From an uncultured Dehalococcoidia bacterium (GTDB lineage Bacteria; Chloroflexota; Dehalococcoidia; GIF9; UBA5629), in the NCBI GenBank assembly GCA_903844685.1, contig CAIMUM010000127.1, positions 1 through 32,823 on the forward strand: a stretch of 32,823 nt of DNA, written 5' to 3'. Of the stretch, positions 30,514-32,823 are shown in pieces; the stretch's first letter is position 1, and each line of letters starts with the position of its first letter. A model generated the notes under the pieces. That model saw nothing but the letters and a program-made list of their open reading frames with translations. It was not told the DNA's origin and ran no database searches. A program made the translations under genes and the position numbers.

Positions 30514-31875
30514 ATGAGAATTTTTAACACGTTATCCGGCCAGAAAGAGGAATTCGTTCCCCTGAGCAAAGACGAAGTGAAGATGTATGTATGCGGCGTT
30601 ACCGTTTATGACGTCTGCCATTTCGGCCATGCCCTGTGTTACGTTTCCTTCGATGTAATCAGGCGTTACCTTGAATACCGCGGGTACAGGGTCAAGTACG
30701 TACAAAATTTCACGGACATCGATGATAAGATAATCAACCGCGCCAATGAGCGCGGCATAGCCTGGCAGGACCTGGTAGAGAAGTATATAGCAGAATATTT
30801 CAGCGACATGGATGCGCTCAATATCAAGCGGGCCACCGTGTATCCGCGCGCCACCACGGAGATACCCCGGATAATCGAAGTGGTGAAAACCCTGCTGGAA
30901 AAGGGACATGCCTACCAGTCTGAAGGCAGCGTGTATTTCAGGGTGAAGAGCTTCCCGGGATACGGCAAGCTCACACACCAGAACGCCGATGATATGCGGG
31001 TCACAGCCACATCTGAATCGGAGAAAAAGGATGACCCGCTGGACTTTGCGCTCTGGAAGGCGGTCAAGCCCGGGGAGCCTTCGTGGCCCAGTCCCTGGGG
31101 TGACGGCAGGCCGGGATGGCATATCGAGTGCACCGCCATGTCCACAGGGCACCTCGGCAACAGCCTTGATATACATGGAGGCGGCCAGGACCTTATCTTC
31201 CCTCACCATGAAAATGAGATGGCGCAGTCGGAATGCTATACCGGGGTGACGCCCTTTGTGCATACCTGGATGCACAACGGCTTCCTTCAGTTAGGCGCTG
31301 ACAAGATGAGCAAATCGCTGGGCAACCTGGTGACCGTGAAGCAGGCGCTGGAGCGCAACAGCGCCGACGCTATCAGGCTTTTTATCATAAGCTCGTATTA
31401 CAGGATGCCGCTGCGCTATAGCCTGGAGGCCCTGGACGCCGCGGAAACTGGTATCGAGAGGATGCGGCAGGCGTTGAAAACGGAGGGCAAACGGGGTGGA
31501 GAGATGCTGGATGCTGAAGTTTTTAAAGCCAGGTTTATCGAAGCGATGGACGATGATTTCAATGCGCCCCAGGCGGTGGCTGCCATGTTCGACCTGGTCC
31601 GCGAAATCAACCGTGGCCATGAGAAGGGCATGGATACCGGCAGGGCTAAGGATATGCTCAGGGAGTTGGCCGCTGTCATTGGTTTTACGCTCCAGGAAAC
31701 CAAAAAGCTGCCTGATGATGAGGTAGCCAGGATAGAGGATTTGATTGCCAGGCGTAATGAATACAGGCGGTCAAAAGAATGGAAGCTGGCTGACGAAGTA
31801 CGCAACCAGTTGATCTCCATGGGAGTTACTATCGAGGATACAGCGAAGGGCACGACCTGGAAGGTTTCACGCTAA
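30514..31875 (+). CDS. cysS: Cysteinyl-tRNA synthetase (ATG 30514; the longer ORF overlaps ispF)
   Basis: MRIFNTLSGQKEEFVPL..MYVCGVTVYDVCHFGHA, GWHIECTAMS, HGGGQDLIFPHHENEMAQSE, KMSKSLGN. Confidence 0.97.
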   Translation: MRIFNTLSGQKEEFVPLSKDEVKMYVCGVTVYDVCHFGHALCYVSFDVIRRYLEYRGYRVKYVQNFTDIDDKIINRANERGIAWQDLVEKYIAEYFSDMDALNIKRATVYPRATTEIPRIIEVVKTLLEKGHAYQSEGSVYFRVKSFPGYGKLTHQNADDMRVTATSESEKKDDPLDFALWKAVKPGEPSWPSPWGDGRPGWHIECTAMSTGHLGNSLDIHGGGQDLIFPHHENEMAQSECYTGVTPFVHTWMHNGFLQLGADKMSKSLGNLVTVKQALERNSADAIRLFIISSYYRMPLRYSLEALDAAETGIERMRQALKTEGKRGGEMLDAEVFKARFIEAMDDDFNAPQAVAAMFDLVREINRGHEKGMDTGRAKDMLRELAAVIGFTLQETKKLPDDEVARIEDLIARRNEYRRSKEWKLADEVRNQLISMGVTIEDTAKGTTWKVSR

Positions 31876-32723
31876 CGCGAAACAGGATTAAAGATTTTCA
31901 ACGTGTCGCCTATCCGCGCGCCGAGTACCGCGGCGGCGCTGCCATCCCTGATCGAGAGCTCGAGGTAATCGTTGCTGCCGATGACGGCCATCAACCCGCT
32001 GCCCTGGGCATAGTAGCGGCTGGTGCTGTCGATACGTTGGTTGCTTATCTCCACAGCGGCGCCTCCCGCCGGTATATCACGGCTGCGCAGGTTGGTAATG
32101 AGGTTGCCGAACCTGTCGATGTGAATGATATGCCCTACCATATGTCCGGCGGGGTCTTTGAAGGGTACCGGGATAGGGAAAGCGTAAAGGCTGTCGATCT
32201 TTTCCCCGAACTCGCTGATGGGTATATCCAGAGAGAGGTAGGCGGCGACCGGCGCGAAAATGTCCCGTCCGTGGAAGGTCGGGCTGACCGGGTGCCTCCA
32301 GAATTCCTGCCTGGTGATCGAAATTGCCTGGCAATCCGCGGGGATGTTGTGCAGGGTGACCTGCTGGGAGCCCGGGGATCCGTGCGAGCCGTGTAGCTTA
32401 GCCTGTTCGTAGAGTATATAGCTGAGCGTCCCGTTGTCCGGAGCTATAAAGCAGGCTGAAGGCGTTTTGAGAATGACCCCTCTGCGGTGGCTGCCCACAC
32501 CGGGATCGACGACCGCCACGTGTATCGTTCCTTCGGGGAAATAACGCCAGGACGTATGCAGGATAAAAGAAGCCTGGCGCACGGACTGGGGCTCTATGGC
32601 ATGCGAGATATCAACCACGGCGGCCTGCGGGTTGATGCCCAGCATGACCCCTTTCATTACTGCTACGTAACCATCACTGGTGCCGAAATCGGTCGTCAGC
32701 GTGATGACCCGCGACATTACCAC
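31872..32723 (-). CDS. SAM hydrolase / SAM hydroxide adenosyltransferase family (DUF62)
   Basis: VITLTTDFGTSDGYVAVMKGV, VVDPGVGSHRRG, IAPDNGTLSYIL, FHGRDIFAPVAAYL, HIDRFGNLITNLR. Confidence 0.94.
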   Translation of the reverse strand: MVMSRVITLTTDFGTSDGYVAVMKGVMLGINPQAAVVDISHAIEPQSVRQASFILHTSWRYFPEGTIHVAVVDPGVGSHRRGVILKTPSACFIAPDNGTLSYILYEQAKLHGSHGSPGSQQVTLHNIPADCQAISITRQEFWRHPVSPTFHGRDIFAPVAAYLSLDIPISEFGEKIDSLYAFPIPVPFKDPAGHMVGHIIHIDRFGNLITNLRSRDIPAGGAAVEISNQRIDSTSRYYAQGSGLMAVIGSNDYLELSIRDGSAAAVLGARIGDTLKIFNPVSR

Positions 32724-32731
32724 CCCCGCTT

Positions 32732-32823
32732 TTAAGCTGAGCTGACCCTGACAATGACTATGGAAAGTATAATGAACAGGACCGCGAGCACGATGGTAAC
32801 CTGGAAGAGCGTTTTCTCCACGC
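32732..32823 (-). CDS. C-terminal part (or all) of a small hydrophobic membrane protein, possibly truncated at the window edge
   Basis: Minus-strand frame VEKTLFQVTIVLAVLFIILSIVIVRVSSA*, a single TM-like segment; too short to assign. Confidence 0.45.
   Translation of the reverse strand, partial: VEKTLFQVTIVLAVLFIILSIVIVRVSSA

Noticed and set aside
30532-31275. 247-aa minus-strand ORF opposite cysS
   Set aside because: Shadow ORF; the cysS motifs are on the plus strand.
31872-31875. 4-nt tail-to-tail overlap of cysS and SAM hydrolase stop codons (CTAA)
   Set aside because: Ordinary compact convergent gene arrangement.

Overview
The window is a gene-dense bacterial chromosomal segment. Gene content and protein style suggest Chloroflexota/Dehalococcoidia; this is inference only, with no search run. 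It carries mostly housekeeping genes: an ECF/CbiO-type ATPase (5'-truncated), nadC, a SAM methyltransferase, a TspO/MBR protein, mfd, a minus-strand DUF177-rpmF-fabD-nusB-acpP operon, rplI-dnaB-dnaD-like-dnaC-like-HNH, ricT/PSP1 and holB (minus strand), rpoB-rpoC, ruvB, a stand-alone 5S rRNA gene, clpC-radA-ispD-ispF-cysS, a SAM hydrolase (DUF62) and a truncated membrane ORF. No CRISPR array, transposase or tRNA was recognised. The most interesting signal is in the minus-strand operon at about 6379-8919. Its FabD homologue has lost both catalytic residues (GHSxGE Ser->Gly98, GAFHS His->Tyr202). Its ACP homologue has lost the phosphopantetheine serine (DSL -> DPD, Pro39). Both ORFs are otherwise intact and sit in what looks like a shrunken rpmF-fab operon. 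It reads as a co-degenerated but retained non-catalytic acyltransferase/carrier-protein pair. Other notable items are a fused tandem DnaC-like AAA+ protein with one degenerate module, a free-standing 5S rRNA gene with its own promoter, a palindrome over the -35 of the pseudo-fab operon promoter, and a His-rich tail on the ECF ATPase.
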